Assembly: GCA_949948735.1 (NCBI GenBank)
Contig: CATLGV010000028.1
Span: forward strand, 1-45,031
Reading direction: 5' to 3'
Origin: an uncultured Lachnospiraceae bacterium
Lineage (GTDB): Bacteria > Bacillota > Clostridia > Lachnospirales > Lachnospiraceae
Length of the DNA: 45,031 bases
Under the pieces are notes generated by a model. It had not been told where the DNA came from and did not search any database. It saw only the letters and a list, made by a program, of their open reading frames with translations. How positions within the stretch are numbered: the stretch's first letter is position 1; each line of letters begins with the position of its first letter. Positions 44,401 through 45,031 of the stretch are shown piece by piece. A program made the position numbers and the translations under genes.

Positions 44401-44652
44401 CCCAACGTCGGGGATATGATCACCAATGGCGACTTTTGCCTTATCATTAACTCGCCGATTGGGAAATACAGCGTCCATGACGACAGCTACCTGAGAAAGG
44501 CGGCAATCAAGGCAAAAATACCTTACATTACTACGGTTGCGGCTGCGAGGGCAACTGCCGAGGGGATTCATTATCTGCGGACTCACGAGGGGAGCAAGGT
44601 GAAATCGTTACAGGAATTGCACAGTGAAATCCACGATAAGCCGGGCAATTAA
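41419..44652 (+). CDS. carB: Carbamoyl-phosphate synthase large subunit
   Basis: The 1077-residue enzyme makes carbamoyl phosphate from bicarbonate, ATP and glutamine-derived ammonia for pyrimidines and arginine. Both homologous ATP-grasp halves are complete. The first begins [21 protein letters not shown]; the second begins [39 protein letters not shown] and [18 protein letters not shown] are the two ATP-binding loops. The C-terminal MGS-like allosteric domain (about 940-1077) ends the chain. GGAGG precedes the ATG. The small subunit gene carA, usually directly upstream, is not here; the gene has its own promoter. A strong hairpin follows. Confidence 0.97.
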   Translation: [1077 protein letters not shown]

Positions 44653-44678
44653 GGCGGGAATATTGTGTGAAATGGTTC

Positions 44679-44728
44679 TACCTTCAATTGACAAGAGCAT
44701 ACACGCCCTTGTTAATTGAAGGTAACTT
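44679..44728 (+). terminator. Long hairpin terminator after carB
   Basis: TACCTTCAATTGACAAG (44679-44695) pairs with CTTGTTAATTGAAGGTA (44708-44724) over 17 positions with one G-T wobble. The loop has 12 bases and ACTTTT follows. Confidence 0.8.
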
Positions 44729-44821
44729 TTGGCTTTCTAATAGCCGACCCAAGTATCTCAAAAATATATTCAATATTTCCGGATCCTTTGGAACAGGGTA
44801 ACAGGAATACTTTTCCGCAAA

Positions 44822-44875
44822 GGGAAAAAAATATATAAAAACTGATTGACAAGATATGACAACATGTGGTAATAT
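44822..44875 (+). promoter_or_regulatory. Strong promoter with UP-like element, rRNA-operon type
   Basis: TTGACA (44846-44851) and TAATAT (44870-44875) are 18 bases apart. Directly upstream lies an A-tract-rich stretch (44823-44840, AAAAAAATATATAAAA) placed like an UP element. Such an arrangement is typical of rRNA promoters. Confidence 0.6.
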
Positions 44876-45031
44876 ATGAAAGCTGTCGCTGGTAAAGCGA
44901 TGCGCAGAACCTTGACAAATAAACAGTAATGCGACCCTGAAAATTCTAAGAAGAATATTCAGAGAACAAAACCTAAAAGTAAAGAGACCGGAAGCGGGAG
45001 ACGGGATATTTGAGAGATGCCTTATATAAGG
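44876..45031 (+). other. Probable rRNA operon leader, 16S gene beyond the window
   Basis: The 156 bases after the promoter hold no reading frame. They contain a small hairpin (TCGCT-GGTAA-AGCGA, near 44885-44899), AGAACCTTGACAAATAAACAG (starting at 44906), which resembles the boxA-like antitermination region of clostridial rRNA leaders and spacers, and CTGAAAATTCT/AGAATATTCAG, an imperfect stem. No T-run follows. The reading as a 16S leader rests on recall of similar sequences plus the promoter type. The window ends before any 16S sequence can be seen. Confidence 0.5.

Noticed and set aside
44911..44945. Second promoter from TTGACA in the rRNA-like leader
   Set aside because: No acceptable -10 element lies 16-18 bases downstream; the motif fits the boxA-like leader segment better.

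Overview
The window looks like ordinary chromosome from a spore-forming, Gram-positive Clostridia bacterium, most likely a Lachnospiraceae. The reasons are the near-consensus sigma-A promoters and strong AGGAGG-type ribosome binding sites, the Rex redox repressor, a leucine T-box ahead of leuS, a Re-type citrate synthase-like gene next to isocitrate dehydrogenase, large BspA-like (LRR_5) surface proteins with a sortase, and a coat-like Gly/Cys-rich small protein. I see no phage, transposase, integrase, CRISPR array or tRNA gene.

Layout. 1-200 is a degenerate 50-bp tandem repeat. 413-4345 holds an EF-G-like GTPase and a methyl-accepting chemotaxis protein. 4406-5620 (minus strand) holds two small unknown proteins and a Gly/Cys-rich protein with a duplicated WIWILILL segment. 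5836-17161 is a surface-protein operon: class B-type sortase, a 1912-residue LRR protein with a TPSTG sorting signal, two further LRR_5 proteins and an SH3-like secreted protein, closed by a strong terminator. 17341-21130 is a three-gene MacB-like ABC system with an extracellular CARDB/NEW3-like partner and a palindrome in its leader. 21230-22189 is a subtilisin-like protease. 22263-25648 is the citrate-to-2-oxoglutarate operon (Re-citrate synthase-like, GntR/FCD regulator, NADP isocitrate dehydrogenase), with a perfect 22-bp palindrome over its promoter.

25687-27588 (minus) is an ABC-F ATPase. Divergent from it runs rex - coiled-coil unknown - nnr - alr - mazF (27746-32228), with a Rex-like box over the rex -35 element. 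32349-35323 is a CorC/HlyC-type membrane protein, YebC and an 8-oxoguanine glycosylase. A FliB-like protein (35272-36426, minus) overlaps the end of the glycosylase gene. A TIKI/ChaN/EreA-like membrane-anchored protein follows, then a T-box-controlled leuS, a HAD hydrolase and carB. The last 380 bases hold the carB terminator and what looks like a strong, UP-element-equipped promoter and leader of an rRNA operon whose 16S gene would start just beyond the window.

The candidates for less-described biology are the sortase/LRR operon with its unusual cytoplasmic sortase extension, the ABC system with a non-HlyD partner, the duplicated Gly/Cys/Trp protein with a possible mother-cell promoter, and the regulated Re-citrate synthase operon. 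All family names rest on motifs read by eye; no database search was run.
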